Positions 37,805-46,615 are shown, counted from the first letter of the stretch. The stretch is DNA of 64,000 nt from Sphingomonas dokdonensis (GCF_002197685.1 NZ_NBBI01000002.1:675541-739540), one strand, 5' to 3'. Notes: a model not told the origin generated them from the sequence alone. Numbers and translations: made by a program.

Positions 37805-38473
37805 TCAGGCGAGCATGCTCTTGATCCACGCAGCGATGTCGTCGGCCACGGCCTGCTGGAGCGCGGAATCGGTGTCCGGCTCGCTGCCGCGCCACAGGGG
37901 GCGGCCGGGCAGCAGGCAATCCGCCGGCTTCGCGTCGCCCTGCAGTCGGGCGACCCGCAGTCTGCCGGTGGTGATTGGCTCGGCGGGTGCGAGCGCCGCT
38001 ATGAGATCTTCGGAAATGGCGTTGCCGGCGATGTCCGTCCCACCCGACAGATGGCGCAAGCGCGACAGTTCGCGGATTAGCGCCTCGCCAGACTGCGGGG
38101 CGAGGTACCAGCGGCTGGCGGCTGGCGCTTCGCCGTCGATGAGCGCGCCCGAGCGCCAGGCGCAGATGTGGACGGGCTCGCCGAGATGCGCGCAGGCAGC
38201 GGCGAAGGCGTTGCGCCAAGCGGATAGTGTGGCGTCGGCGGTGTCGGTCAGGCTTTCGCCGGTGCCGGGGAGATCGGGCAGCGCGCCGGCAATGCCATGC
38301 GCGGCGAGCCGCCGGAGCACGTCGACCATCGCGGCGCGCGTGCGATTGCCCTCCTCAAAGAAGGGCAACGCGGCGATTACCGTCGGCGCACCGGGCGGGC
38401 CGAGGCGGAGCATCGCCTCGCGGCCGCCGGGCCATTCGTAATGGTCGATCCGCACGGCGGGCGTGCCCGCCAT
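37805..38473 (-). CDS. Exosortase A system-associated hydrolase 2
   Basis: A 222-residue protein of the XrtA-linked hydr2 family. The front half resembles an alpha/beta hydrolase (ALPFFEEGNRTRAAMVDVLR, ALPDLPGTGES). The elbow reads ICAWRSGALI, where the nucleophile position could be R107 or S108 depending on alignment, and no convincing C-terminal catalytic His is seen. It may be a degenerate or structural partner of hydrolase 1. Three bases downstream of the ACP gene. Confidence 0.75.
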   Translation of the reverse strand: MAGTPAVRIDHYEWPGGREAMLRLGPPGAPTVIAALPFFEEGNRTRAAMVDVLRRLAAHGIAGALPDLPGTGESLTDTADATLSAWRNAFAAACAHLGEPVHICAWRSGALIDGEAPAASRWYLAPQSGEALIRELSRLRHLSGGTDIAGNAISEDLIAALAPAEPITTGRLRVARLQGDAKPADCLLPGRPLWRGSEPDTDSALQQAVADDIAAWIKSMLA

Positions 38474-38476
38474 GGC

Positions 38477-38749
38477 TCAGGCGAGCGTCTTGCTGGCGGC
38501 GAAGGTGGTGAGCGCCCCAAAGGTTTCGAGCATGTCGCCGTCCACCTCGTCATCGTCGATGACGATGCCGAGGCGATCCTCGATCTCGGTCAGCACGCCG
38601 GCAACCGCCATCGAATCGAGTTCCGGCAACGCCCCGAACAAGGGCGTGGTGTCGTCAAAGGACGCGACCTGATCGTCCGACAAGGCGAGCACGTCCTTCA
38701 ATACGGCGCGCACCGTTGCATCGACTTCGGGTTTGCTTTCCGGAATCAC
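38477..38749 (-). CDS. Acyl carrier protein of the XrtA cluster
   Basis: A 90-residue ACP-like protein with the phosphopantetheine attachment Ser S46 in ELDSMAVAGVLTEIEDRLG, the standard DSM motif at the start of helix II, and acidic composition. GTG start at 38749 with AAGGGG 6 bases upstream. First gene of the minus arm, divergent from the AMP ligase that probably loads it. It is distinct from fatty-acid AcpP in sequence context. Confidence 0.88.
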   Translation of the reverse strand: MIPESKPEVDATVRAVLKDVLALSDDQVASFDDTTPLFGALPELDSMAVAGVLTEIEDRLGIVIDDDEVDGDMLETFGALTTFAASKTLA

Positions 38750-38758
38750 CTGCGTCCC

Positions 38759-38784
38759 CTTAACTTTCTCGCGGTCGCGTTAAG
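38759..38784. promoter_or_regulatory. Inverted repeat in the divergent ACP/ligase intergenic region
   Basis: CTTAAC (38759-38764) and its complement GTTAAG (38779-38784) flank a 14-base GC-rich centre, giving a dyad in the narrow gap between the ACP start (38749) and the ligase start (38829, or 38793 if the longer form is used). A dyad in a divergent promoter is a good operator candidate. One arm touches the ACP ribosome-binding site. No -35/-10 pair is clear. Confidence 0.35.
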
Positions 38785-38828
38785 CCGGGGGGATGAAATC
38801 CGCAACGTCCCGGCGCTATGGCGGCCCG

Positions 38829-40331
38829 ATGGTGCCTCTCGATCCGACTCCCAAGCCAATCGACCATGTGCTGATGGGCGATGGCGATGCGCCTGCGCTG
38901 GCCGAGCGCGCCGGCACGCTGACCTTTGCCGCGGCGGAGGAACAGGTTGGGCGCATGGCCGGGTGGCTGGTGACGCAGGGGCTGGCGGCGGGCGATCGGG
39001 TGGCGACGTGGCTGCCCAAGACGCGCGAAGCGTGCCTGATGCCGCTGGCTGCGGCGCGTGCGGGGCTGATCCATGTGCCGATCAACCCGCTGCTGAAGCG
39101 CGCGCAGGTAGCGCACATCCTGGCGGACAGCGGCGCGCGCCTGCTGCTGACGCAGCCCGCGCGCGCCGCGACGCTGTTGGCGGATGATGTTGCGAGTGTC
39201 GCGGTGCACGAGGCGGTCGGCGTGGGTGACGTGCTGCCGCGCTCCGGGGCGGCCGTCGATGCGCTTGCGGCCATTCTCTACACGTCGGGATCGACCGGGC
39301 GACCCAAGGGCGTGATGCTGAGCCATGCCAATCTGTGGCTGGGGGCGAACAGCGTCGCGCATTACCTGCGGCTCCAGCGTGACGATGTGGTGCTGGGTGT
39401 GCTGCCGCTCAGTTTCGATTACGGGCAGAACCAGCTGTTTTCGAGCTGGCTGGCGGGGGCGGCGGTGGCGCCGCTCGATTATCTGACACCGCGCGACGTG
39501 GTGAAGGCGGTGGAGCGCGTCGGGGCAACCACGCTGGCGGGTGTGCCGCCCTTGTGGGTGCAGTTGCTCGAGACCGACTGGCCGGCCGAGACGGCGGCGC
39601 GGCTGCGGCGGCTGACCAATTCTGGCGGGGCGCTGACGGTGCGGCTGGTGCGCGGCCTGCGCGCGCGGTTTCCGCAGGCGGACCTGTACCCGATGTACGG
39701 GCTGACCGAGGCGTTCCGTTCGACCTTTCTCGATCCGGCGCTGGTCGATGCGCATCCGGAGTCGATTGGACGCGAGATCCCGCATGCCGAGGTGCTGATC
39801 GTGCGGCCTGACGGCGGCCCGGCGGCGGCTGGCGAGCCGGGCGAACTGGTGCATGCGGGGCCGCTGGTGGCGCGGGGATACTGGCAGGATCCCGAGCGTA
39901 CCGCGCAACGGTTTCGCCCGGCGCCGAGCTTTTCGCGCTATGGCGGCACCGCAGTCTGGTCGGGCGACACGGCGGTGCGCGATGCGGATGGCCTGCTCCG
40001 CTTCGTCGGGCGTGATGACGAGATGATCAAATCCGCCGGCAACCGCATCAGCCCGGGGGAAATCGAGGAAGCGATCGTCGCTGGCGGCGAGGCGACGGAG
40101 GCGGTGGCGATCGGGGTGCCCGATACTCGGCTGGGGCAGGCGATCGCGGTGGTGCTGCGCGGCGACGCGGCGCGCGAGGCGGCCTTGCGCGAGCGATTGA
40201 AGCGCGAGCTGCCCAATTTTATGCAGCCGGCGATGTTCGAGTGGCGTGACGAGCTGCCGCGCAATCCAAATGGCAAGCTCGACCGGGCGTCGCTGCGCGC
40301 GGCGTTTCAGGCGGGGAGGATCAGCGAATGA
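38829..40331 (+). CDS. AMP-dependent acyl-CoA/ACP ligase, exosortase A system-associated
   Basis: An ANL-superfamily adenylating enzyme that activates a carboxylic acid as acyl-AMP for transfer to CoA or the cluster ACP. It has the P-loop-like ILYTSGSTGRPKGVML, PLSFDYGQNQLFSSW, the MYGLTEAFRSTFLDP adenylate motif, SGDTAVRDADGLLRFVGRDD and the C-terminal NPNGKLDRASL with the catalytic Lys. 500 residues from ATG 38829, which leaves the usual N-terminal length; ATG 38793 is a longer alternative. Overlaps the decarboxylase start by four bases. Confidence 0.88.
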   Translation: MVPLDPTPKPIDHVLMGDGDAPALAERAGTLTFAAAEEQVGRMAGWLVTQGLAAGDRVATWLPKTREACLMPLAAARAGLIHVPINPLLKRAQVAHILADSGARLLLTQPARAATLLADDVASVAVHEAVGVGDVLPRSGAAVDALAAILYTSGSTGRPKGVMLSHANLWLGANSVAHYLRLQRDDVVLGVLPLSFDYGQNQLFSSWLAGAAVAPLDYLTPRDVVKAVERVGATTLAGVPPLWVQLLETDWPAETAARLRRLTNSGGALTVRLVRGLRARFPQADLYPMYGLTEAFRSTFLDPALVDAHPESIGREIPHAEVLIVRPDGGPAAAGEPGELVHAGPLVARGYWQDPERTAQRFRPAPSFSRYGGTAVWSGDTAVRDADGLLRFVGRDDEMIKSAGNRISPGEIEEAIVAGGEATEAVAIGVPDTRLGQAIAVVLRGDAAREAALRERLKRELPNFMQPAMFEWRDELPRNPNGKLDRASLRAAFQAGRISE

Positions 40332-41560
40332 GCAAGCCGTTTGGCCCGCTGCCGCCCGAATTTGCGGCGCAATCGGGCGATCTGATGATTGCCGGGCGCT
40401 CGGCGAGCGACTGGGTGCGGGAGCATGGCTCGCCACTGTTCGTTTATGATCCGACGATCGTTGCGACGCGGGTGGCGGCGTTTCGCGCTGCCTTTCCCGG
40501 CGTCGATTTGCACTATGCGATCAAGGCCAATCCGCATCCGGCGATGATTGTGGCGATCGGCGCGATGGTCGATGGCCTGGACGTCGCCTCGGCCGGCGAG
40601 CTGGCCAAGGCGACGGTGGTGAAGCCGGCGGCATCGATCAGCTTTGCCGGACCGGGCAAGCGCGACAGCGAACTGGCGGCAGCGATCAGCGCCGGCGCGA
40701 CGCTGAACGTCGAATCGGAAGGCGAGGCAACGCGCGCGCTTGCGATCGGTGACCGGCTCGGCGTCGCGCCGCGATTGGCGGTGCGGGTGAACCCGGATAT
40801 CGAGCTGAAGGGCTCGGGCATGAAGATGGGCGGGCGGCCGTCACCGTTCGGCATCGATGCCGAGCGGGTCGCGCCTCTCGTGCAGGAGCTTGTGCAAGGC
40901 GGCGCGGACTGGCGCGGCTTTCACATCTTTGCCGGCAGCCAGGCGCTCGACACGCAGGCACTGATCGAGACGCAGGCGGCGACGCTGGCGCTGGCGGAAA
41001 GGCTGAGCGAGGAGGCTGGGCACATCCCGCCGCTGGTCAATCTGGGCGGCGGATTCGGCATTCCGTATTTCAGCGGCGACACACCGGTCGATGTCGCGGC
41101 GATCGGCGCCGCGCTGGGCGTGCGACTGGCGGGGTCGCCGCTCACGCGCGTCGGCACGCGCTATGCGATTGAGCTTGGCCGCTGGCTGGTGGGTGAGTGC
41201 GGCGTGTATCTGACGCAGGTGGTGGACCGGAAGCAGAGCCGCGGCGAAACCTTTGTGATCGTTGATGGCGGGCTGCATCATCAGCTGGCCGCGAGCGGCA
41301 ATTTCGGCACGGTGGTGCGTCGTAACTATCCGGTGGCGGTGGCACATCGGATTGGGGAGATGCCGGCGGACGAAGAGGTGTCCGTTGTCGGCTGCCTGTG
41401 CACGCCGCTCGATCGGCTGGCGGACCGCGTGGCGTTGCCACCAGTGCAGATTGGTGACGTGATCGCGATCTTTCTGGCCGGCGCCTATGGCGCAACCGCG
41501 AGTCCCAGTGCCTTTTTGGGACACCCAGCGCCCATCGAGGTAGTCGCTACCCGCGCATAA
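40328..41560 (+). CDS. PLP-dependent decarboxylase, exosortase A system-associated
   Basis: A 410-residue fold-type III decarboxylase related to diaminopimelate/ornithine decarboxylases. The PLP lysine is K66 in HYAIKANPHPAMI. Other features are GLDVASAGELAKA, a Gly-rich phosphate site LVNLGGGFGIPYF, and the C-terminal VVGCLCTPLDRLAD active-site Cys region. It probably decarboxylates an amino acid to feed the ligase/ACP module; the substrate is unknown. Coupled with the ligase by an ATGA overlap. Confidence 0.88.
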   Translation: MSKPFGPLPPEFAAQSGDLMIAGRSASDWVREHGSPLFVYDPTIVATRVAAFRAAFPGVDLHYAIKANPHPAMIVAIGAMVDGLDVASAGELAKATVVKPAASISFAGPGKRDSELAAAISAGATLNVESEGEATRALAIGDRLGVAPRLAVRVNPDIELKGSGMKMGGRPSPFGIDAERVAPLVQELVQGGADWRGFHIFAGSQALDTQALIETQAATLALAERLSEEAGHIPPLVNLGGGFGIPYFSGDTPVDVAAIGAALGVRLAGSPLTRVGTRYAIELGRWLVGECGVYLTQVVDRKQSRGETFVIVDGGLHHQLAASGNFGTVVRRNYPVAVAHRIGEMPADEEVSVVGCLCTPLDRLADRVALPPVQIGDVIAIFLAGAYGATASPSAFLGHPAPIEVVATRA

Positions 41561-41571
41561 CGCTATCTTCA

Positions 41572-41589
41572 CCTCTTACTTTCAAGAGG
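41572..41589. promoter_or_regulatory. Hairpin upstream of the polysaccharide export gene
   Basis: CCTCTT (41572-41577) and AAGAGG (41584-41589) form a perfect 6-bp inverted repeat with a six-base loop, 12 bases after the decarboxylase stop and 69 bases before the export gene. It has no T-tract. It may be an operator or an mRNA-processing hairpin at the internal boundary between the small-molecule genes and the polysaccharide genes. Confidence 0.3.
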
Positions 41590-41658
41590 ATCTGTAGCGG
41601 CGACCGACGAAGCAGCATGGCTGCGCAGTCGATTGCCGGTGCAGTTGGAGGTGTTTTG

Positions 41659-42306
41659 ATGCGCTTATCGCGAGGCTATCGTTCCTTGCCCGCGGCTTTG
41701 CTGGCCACCACGGTGCTTGCGTCCTGCGCGAGCGGTGGCGGATCGCGGCCGCAATTGCCACCTGCCTCCTTTGTAGCACAGCAGGAACAGCCCGGGGACG
41801 AATATATCATCGGGCCGCTCGACTCGCTGCAGATCTTCGTGTGGCGCAATCCCGAGCTGTCGGCAAAGGTGCAGGTGCGCCCCGACGGGCGGATCACCAC
41901 GCCGCTGATCAATGACATGCCGGCGGTGGGCAAGACGCCTGCCATGCTGGCCGACGACATGAAGCTGGCACTGGGCGAATATATCAAGGACCCGATCGTC
42001 AGCGTGATCGTGGACAGCTTCTCCGGCACGTACAGCCAGCAGATCCGCATCGTCGGCGCGACGGAAAAGCCCGCCGCGCTGCCGTATCGCGCGAACATGA
42101 CGCTGCTGGATGCGATGATCGCGGTCGGTGGCCTGAACGAATATGCCGCCGGTAATCGCGCGCGCCTGATCCGGTACAACAAGGCGACCGGCAAGCAGAC
42201 CGAATATCAGCTCAACATCAACCGCCTGCTGCGGAATGGCGATTCGACGGCGAACGTGCGGCTGGAGCCGGGCGACGTCATCATCATCCCCGAAAGCATG
42301 TTCTAA
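41659..42306 (+). CDS. XrtA/PEP-CTERM system polysaccharide export lipoprotein
   Basis: A 215-residue outer-membrane auxiliary (Wza-like) protein. The signal peptide ends in a lipobox with Cys23 (VLASC), then a polysaccharide-export domain (DEYIIGPLDSLQIFVWRNPE, VRPDGRITTPLINDMPAVGK) and a SLBB-like repeat (RIVGATEKPAALPYR, LEPGDVIIIPESMF). ATG 41659 is supported by GGAGG 7 bases upstream; the upstream in-frame start at 41617 lacks a signal peptide at its N-terminus. Forms the export channel with the chain-length protein. Confidence 0.92.
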   Translation: MRLSRGYRSLPAALLATTVLASCASGGGSRPQLPPASFVAQQEQPGDEYIIGPLDSLQIFVWRNPELSAKVQVRPDGRITTPLINDMPAVGKTPAMLADDMKLALGEYIKDPIVSVIVDSFSGTYSQQIRIVGATEKPAALPYRANMTLLDAMIAVGGLNEYAAGNRARLIRYNKATGKQTEYQLNINRLLRNGDSTANVRLEPGDVIIIPESMF

Positions 42307-42317
42307 GGGGCGCGCCA

Positions 42318-43832
42318 GTGACGGGGCTGTACGAAGAGGTCAGGATCGCGGTTCATGCCGTGTGGACCAGGCGCTGGCTGGCGCTGGGCGTCGCGTGGGG
42401 CATCTGCCTGCTCGGCTGGCTGGCGGTGAGCCAGATCCCGAGCCGCTACGAAAGCCGCGCGCGCGTGTTCGTGCAGATGCGATCGGTGCTGCCGGCGGGC
42501 GATCCCAGCCGTGCCGGCGACGAACAGCGCGACATCGACACGGTGCGGCAGACGCTGACCTCGTCGGTAAATCTCGAAAAGGTGGTGCGCGGCACCGATC
42601 TGGCGAAAACAGCGTCGACCGACCGTGAAGTCGCGGATCGCGCCGCCGGCTTGCAGAACGCCATCAAGATCACGGCGCAGCAGGACAATCTATTCGAGAT
42701 CGTGAGCACGGCGGCGACGCCGAAGCTTGCGTCGAGCATCACGCAGAAGCTGATCGACATCTTTGTCGAGACGAACCTGTCGGACGATCGCACGCAAAGC
42801 GCGCAGACGCTGCAGTTCCTCGACGGACAGCTCCAGTCGCTCGGCGCGAAGCTGCAGGATGCCGAGGCGAAGCGGACCGAGTTCCAGAATAGCTATCTCG
42901 CCGCGCTGCCGGGCACCGGTTCGGTCAGTGACCGGATCGGGGCGGCGCGATCGCAGATGAGCCAAATCGATGCCGATCTGTCGGCGGCGAGCTCCAGCCT
43001 GGCGGCGATGCAGGGACAGCTTGCCGCTACCCCGGCGACGATTGCGGGTGCGGGCGGCACCGTGGAGGCGGGGCCGGCGCGGGCGCGACTGGCGGCCATA
43101 CAAGGCCAGCTCGCCGATGCGCGCGGGCGCGGCTATACCGATAGCCATCCCGATGTGATCGCGCTCAAGGCCCAGCTGGCGCAGGCGCAAGCCGCCGCGC
43201 GCAATGAGCCGACCGGTGGCGCCGGCGGCGGGGCGAGCAACCCCGCCTATCTGTCGCTGCAATCGATGCTGGCCGAGCGGCAGGCGAACGTCGCCGCGCT
43301 GCGCATGCGCAAGCAGCAGTTGCAGAGCGATCTCGACAGCTTCAGCGCGAAGCTGGCCAGCGATCCCGAAGCGGCGGCGCAGCAGGGCGAGATCGAGCGG
43401 AATTATTCCGTGTTGAAGGATCAGTACGATCGGCTGCTCGCCCAGCGTGAGCAGGTGAACCTGCGCAGCCAGGCGCAGACGCAGACCGACGCGGTGAAGT
43501 TCAGCGTGATCGATCCGCCGACCCAGCCGCGCACGCCGACCGCGCCCAACCGGCCGCTGCTGCTGACCGGCGTGCTGATCGTCGGCATCCTGGGTGGCAT
43601 CGGCGGCGCCTTTGCGATGTCGAAGCTGCAAGCCACCTTCCCGACGGCGCAGCGGCTGGAGAAGGCATCCGGCATGCCGGTAATCGGCTCGATCGGCGAG
43701 ATGCTGACGCGGCAACAGTCCGAGCTGCGGCGCAAGCGTTTGCGGCTCTTCATCGGCGGCGCGGGCGCGTTGGCGGTCGGCTATGTGGCGCTGCTTGGCG
43801 TCGAGATGCTTCAGCGAGGTCTAGCGGCATGA
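42318..43832 (+). CDS. XrtA system chain-length determinant (Wzz-type) protein
   Basis: A 504-residue inner-membrane polysaccharide co-polymerase. There is one TM near residues 19-38, a large periplasmic domain with long coiled-coil helices (QTLQFLDGQLQSLGAKLQDA and downstream), and TMs near residues 415-435 and 475-495, ending beside the kinase gene. GTG start at 42318. It controls polysaccharide length and bridges the export lipoprotein and kinase. Stop overlaps the kinase start by four bases. Confidence 0.9.
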   Translation: MTGLYEEVRIAVHAVWTRRWLALGVAWGICLLGWLAVSQIPSRYESRARVFVQMRSVLPAGDPSRAGDEQRDIDTVRQTLTSSVNLEKVVRGTDLAKTASTDREVADRAAGLQNAIKITAQQDNLFEIVSTAATPKLASSITQKLIDIFVETNLSDDRTQSAQTLQFLDGQLQSLGAKLQDAEAKRTEFQNSYLAALPGTGSVSDRIGAARSQMSQIDADLSAASSSLAAMQGQLAATPATIAGAGGTVEAGPARARLAAIQGQLADARGRGYTDSHPDVIALKAQLAQAQAAARNEPTGGAGGGASNPAYLSLQSMLAERQANVAALRMRKQQLQSDLDSFSAKLASDPEAAAQQGEIERNYSVLKDQYDRLLAQREQVNLRSQAQTQTDAVKFSVIDPPTQPRTPTAPNRPLLLTGVLIVGILGGIGGAFAMSKLQATFPTAQRLEKASGMPVIGSIGEMLTRQQSELRRKRLRLFIGGAGALAVGYVALLGVEMLQRGLAA

Positions 43833-44950
43833 CGAACGCCGACAAGAAACACGACGAATCGCTGATCGAGCGCGCGGCACGGGTCTATGACTTTGGCGCG
43901 CACCTGCGGCGGCGCGACGGTGAGCCAGCGGCAGCAGCGGCGCCGAAGGTCGAGCCGGTCGATGCGGTGGTGGTCGATGCGGAGCCGGTGCAGTCTGTCG
44001 TTGCTCCATCGGCGTTGCCGTACGCGACCTATGTCGACGGATCGTTCGATAGCGATTTCGATCAAGCGAAGCACGAAGACGCACCCTTTGACCTGATCGC
44101 TGCCGCGCCGCCGGCTCCCGACGGCGCAGAAACGCTGTCGCGCGAAGCGGCGACGACGCTGATGGCGATCCCGCCCGAGCTTCGCGCCGGGGCAGAAGAG
44201 GACGAGGAGCCGGCGCTTGTCTCGGACGGCATCGCGCGAATCGATCGTGCGTTGCTTGCCGAGAAGGGCATGCTGGTGCCCGGCGCGCCGATCGGGGCGC
44301 TGGCCGAGGAATTCCGGCTGGTGAAGCGGCAGTTGCTGCTCGGTGCGCGCTCGCTGGCGGCGGGTCCGCTGGGCGAGCGATCGCGCACGATCCTGGTGGG
44401 ATCGGCCAAGCCGGGCGAGGGCAAAACGTTCTGCTCCATCAACCTGGCGATCAGTCTGGCGGCCGAGCGCGATGCCGAGGTGCTGCTGATCGACGGCGAC
44501 TTTGCCAAGCCGAACATCATGGACACGCTGGGGCTGGAGGATTCCACCGGAATGCTCGACATCCTGGCGGACCGTGCGCTCGACCCCGAGGAGTTCGTGG
44601 TGCCGACCGACGTGCCGCAGCTGTCGCTGCTGCCGGCCGGCAAGCGCAGCCATGCCGACACCGAATTACTCGCCAGCGCGCGGACGGGCGCGGTGATCGA
44701 CCAGCTACTGGCGAACAATCCACGCCGCATCATTGTGTTCGATACGCCGCCGGCGCTGGCCGCGTCGCCGGCGTCTGTGCTGGCGCTGCTGGTTGCCCAA
44801 GTGATGCTGGTGGTGCGCGCGGATCGCACCACGGAGGCCGAAGTTCGCGAGGCGGTGAACCTCCTCGATGGGTGCGAGCAGATCAGCCTTGTCTTGAATT
44901 CGCGCTCCTACGAGCCGGGCGGTGGCCGGTTCGGCAGCTATTACGGATAG
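43829..44950 (+). CDS. XrtA-associated tyrosine autokinase
   Basis: A 373-residue cytoplasmic BY-kinase. The first 155 residues are an acidic, Ala/Pro-rich linker that is probably disordered. The kinase domain has Walker A GSAKPGEGKT (191-200), Walker A' LLIDGDFAKP (219-228) and Walker B IIVFDTPPAL. The C-terminus ends GGGRFGSYYG, with only two Tyr where E. coli Wzc has a long Tyr cluster. Controls assembly with the chain-length protein. Confidence 0.9.
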   Translation: MTNADKKHDESLIERAARVYDFGAHLRRRDGEPAAAAAPKVEPVDAVVVDAEPVQSVVAPSALPYATYVDGSFDSDFDQAKHEDAPFDLIAAAPPAPDGAETLSREAATTLMAIPPELRAGAEEDEEPALVSDGIARIDRALLAEKGMLVPGAPIGALAEEFRLVKRQLLLGARSLAAGPLGERSRTILVGSAKPGEGKTFCSINLAISLAAERDAEVLLIDGDFAKPNIMDTLGLEDSTGMLDILADRALDPEEFVVPTDVPQLSLLPAGKRSHADTELLASARTGAVIDQLLANNPRRIIVFDTPPALAASPASVLALLVAQVMLVVRADRTTEAEVREAVNLLDGCEQISLVLNSRSYEPGGGRFGSYYG

Positions 44951-44960
44951 GAAAAGGCAC

Positions 44961-46586
44961 GTGCTGAGGCTCTCGAACAAAGCATCGGCCTGCGGCATCG
45001 CCCTGGCGATGGCGCTTGCCGCGAGTGGTGCGCAGGCGCGCGACCGCTTCGTTGCGCCCTATATCGAGCTCACCCAGGTCTTCGACGCCGACCTTGATGG
45101 TGGCGACGATGTGCTGACCTATTCGCAGATCGCGGTGGGCGTCGATGCCGCAATCAGCGGACGGCGTGCCGAGGGGCAGGTGAGCTATCGCTACGAGCGC
45201 CGCATCGCGTGGGGCGACGATCTGGGCGATCAGGACATCCACACCGGGCTGGCGCGCGGATCGGTGCGGGTCGCGCGGGGGCTGTCGATCGAGGGTGGTG
45301 CACTCGCCACGCGGGCGCGCGCCGATATTCGCGGCGCGGCGCCGGGCAATCTGGTCGGCAATGTCGACAACATCACGCAGGTCTATTCGCTGTATGCGGG
45401 GCCGGTGCTGAACACCTCGGCAGGGCCGGTACAGATCGCCGCGTCGGCGTTCGGCGGCTATACCAAGGTCGAGGCGCCTGGCTTCACGGGCGTTGCACCC
45501 GGCCAGCCGCGGCTCGATTATTTCGACGATTCGACCAACTTCATCGCGCAGGCATCCGCCGGCGTGGCGGCGGGCACGGTGCTGCCGGTCGGCGTGACGG
45601 TGAGCGGCGCCTATGAACGCGACGACGCCGGGCAGCTCGACCAGAAGTATGAGGGGTATTTCGCGCGCGGCGACGTGACCCTGCCGGTGAGCCGGACGGT
45701 CGCGCTGCGCGCCGGTGCCGGATACGAGAAGATCAAGGCAACGCAGCGCGATCCGCTGCTCGATGCGGCGGGCAACCCGGTGCTGGACGGCAATGGCCGC
45801 TTCGTCACCGACCCAGCCTCGCCCGAGCGGATAGCCTATAACACCGACGGGCTGATCTATGATGCGGGGGTGATCTGGCGCCCGAGCCCGCGGCTCGAAC
45901 TGCGTGCGAACGCCGGCTATCGCTACGGCGGGGACATCTATTTCGGTTCGCTGACCTGGGAAATGGCGCGCAACACCGGGCTGCAGGTGCTGGTGTATGA
46001 CGGCATCGAAACCTTCGGCCGGCAGCTGCGCGACGGGTTGCGCCAGATGCCGACGTCGTTCCAGGGTACGGCAAACCCGTTCGGCCAGCAGTTCAACGGA
46101 TGCATCTTCGGCGGCAATCCGGGCGCGAACGGCGGCGGCGCCGGCGGGTGCCTGAACAACGTTTTTCAGTCGATCTCCACCGCCACCTATCGCGCGCGCG
46201 GGATCGATGCGGTCGCCTCTGCGGTCGAGGGCCGCACCTCGTACGGGGTGGGCGCAGGCTATGCCAATCGTCGGCTGAACACGCCGGTCCTGGTGCCCGG
46301 CACCGTGGTGATCGGGGTGGAGGACGAAAGCTATTACGCACAGCTGTTCTGGTCGCGCGCGCTGAGCCGCGTGTCGCAGGTCGATGCCAACGTCTTCGCC
46401 AATTATTACGACAGCGGCCTGCCGCTGAGCAGCGGCGTGCTGAACCTGGGCGCGACCGGCACCTATTCGCGGCAGTTCGGGCGATTGGGCACCGTTGCCT
46501 CGCTCGGCGTTTACACCTTCGATCAAGATGGTTTCGATAATCAATGGTCGGCGCAGGCGCTGCTTGGCGCGCGTTACACATTTTGA
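44961..46586 (+). CDS. XrtA-associated outer-membrane beta-barrel protein
   Basis: A 541-residue protein with a signal peptide (cleavage near AQA-R, residue 27) and many amphipathic strands, ending in a typical aromatic strand (ALLGARYTF). It matches the TIGR03016-type PEP-CTERM hypothetical barrel in place and layout. GTG 44961 is the start, with AGGAAAAGG 3 bases upstream. A Gly/Asn-rich loop with two cysteines (FNGCIFGG and GGCLNN) lies near residue 390. Likely channel or anchor at the outer membrane. Confidence 0.85.
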   Translation: MLRLSNKASACGIALAMALAASGAQARDRFVAPYIELTQVFDADLDGGDDVLTYSQIAVGVDAAISGRRAEGQVSYRYERRIAWGDDLGDQDIHTGLARGSVRVARGLSIEGGALATRARADIRGAAPGNLVGNVDNITQVYSLYAGPVLNTSAGPVQIAASAFGGYTKVEAPGFTGVAPGQPRLDYFDDSTNFIAQASAGVAAGTVLPVGVTVSGAYERDDAGQLDQKYEGYFARGDVTLPVSRTVALRAGAGYEKIKATQRDPLLDAAGNPVLDGNGRFVTDPASPERIAYNTDGLIYDAGVIWRPSPRLELRANAGYRYGGDIYFGSLTWEMARNTGLQVLVYDGIETFGRQLRDGLRQMPTSFQGTANPFGQQFNGCIFGGNPGANGGGAGGCLNNVFQSISTATYRARGIDAVASAVEGRTSYGVGAGYANRRLNTPVLVPGTVVIGVEDESYYAQLFWSRALSRVSQVDANVFANYYDSGLPLSSGVLNLGATGTYSRQFGRLGTVASLGVYTFDQDGFDNQWSAQALLGARYTF

Positions 46587-46615
46587 GCGGACAGCAGGAA
46601 CAGGGATCGCCCGGC

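Noticed and set aside
38760..40436. Open frame of 558 codons on the minus strand
   Set aside because: Antisense to the AMP ligase; Arg/His/Gln-rich composition typical of a shadow frame.
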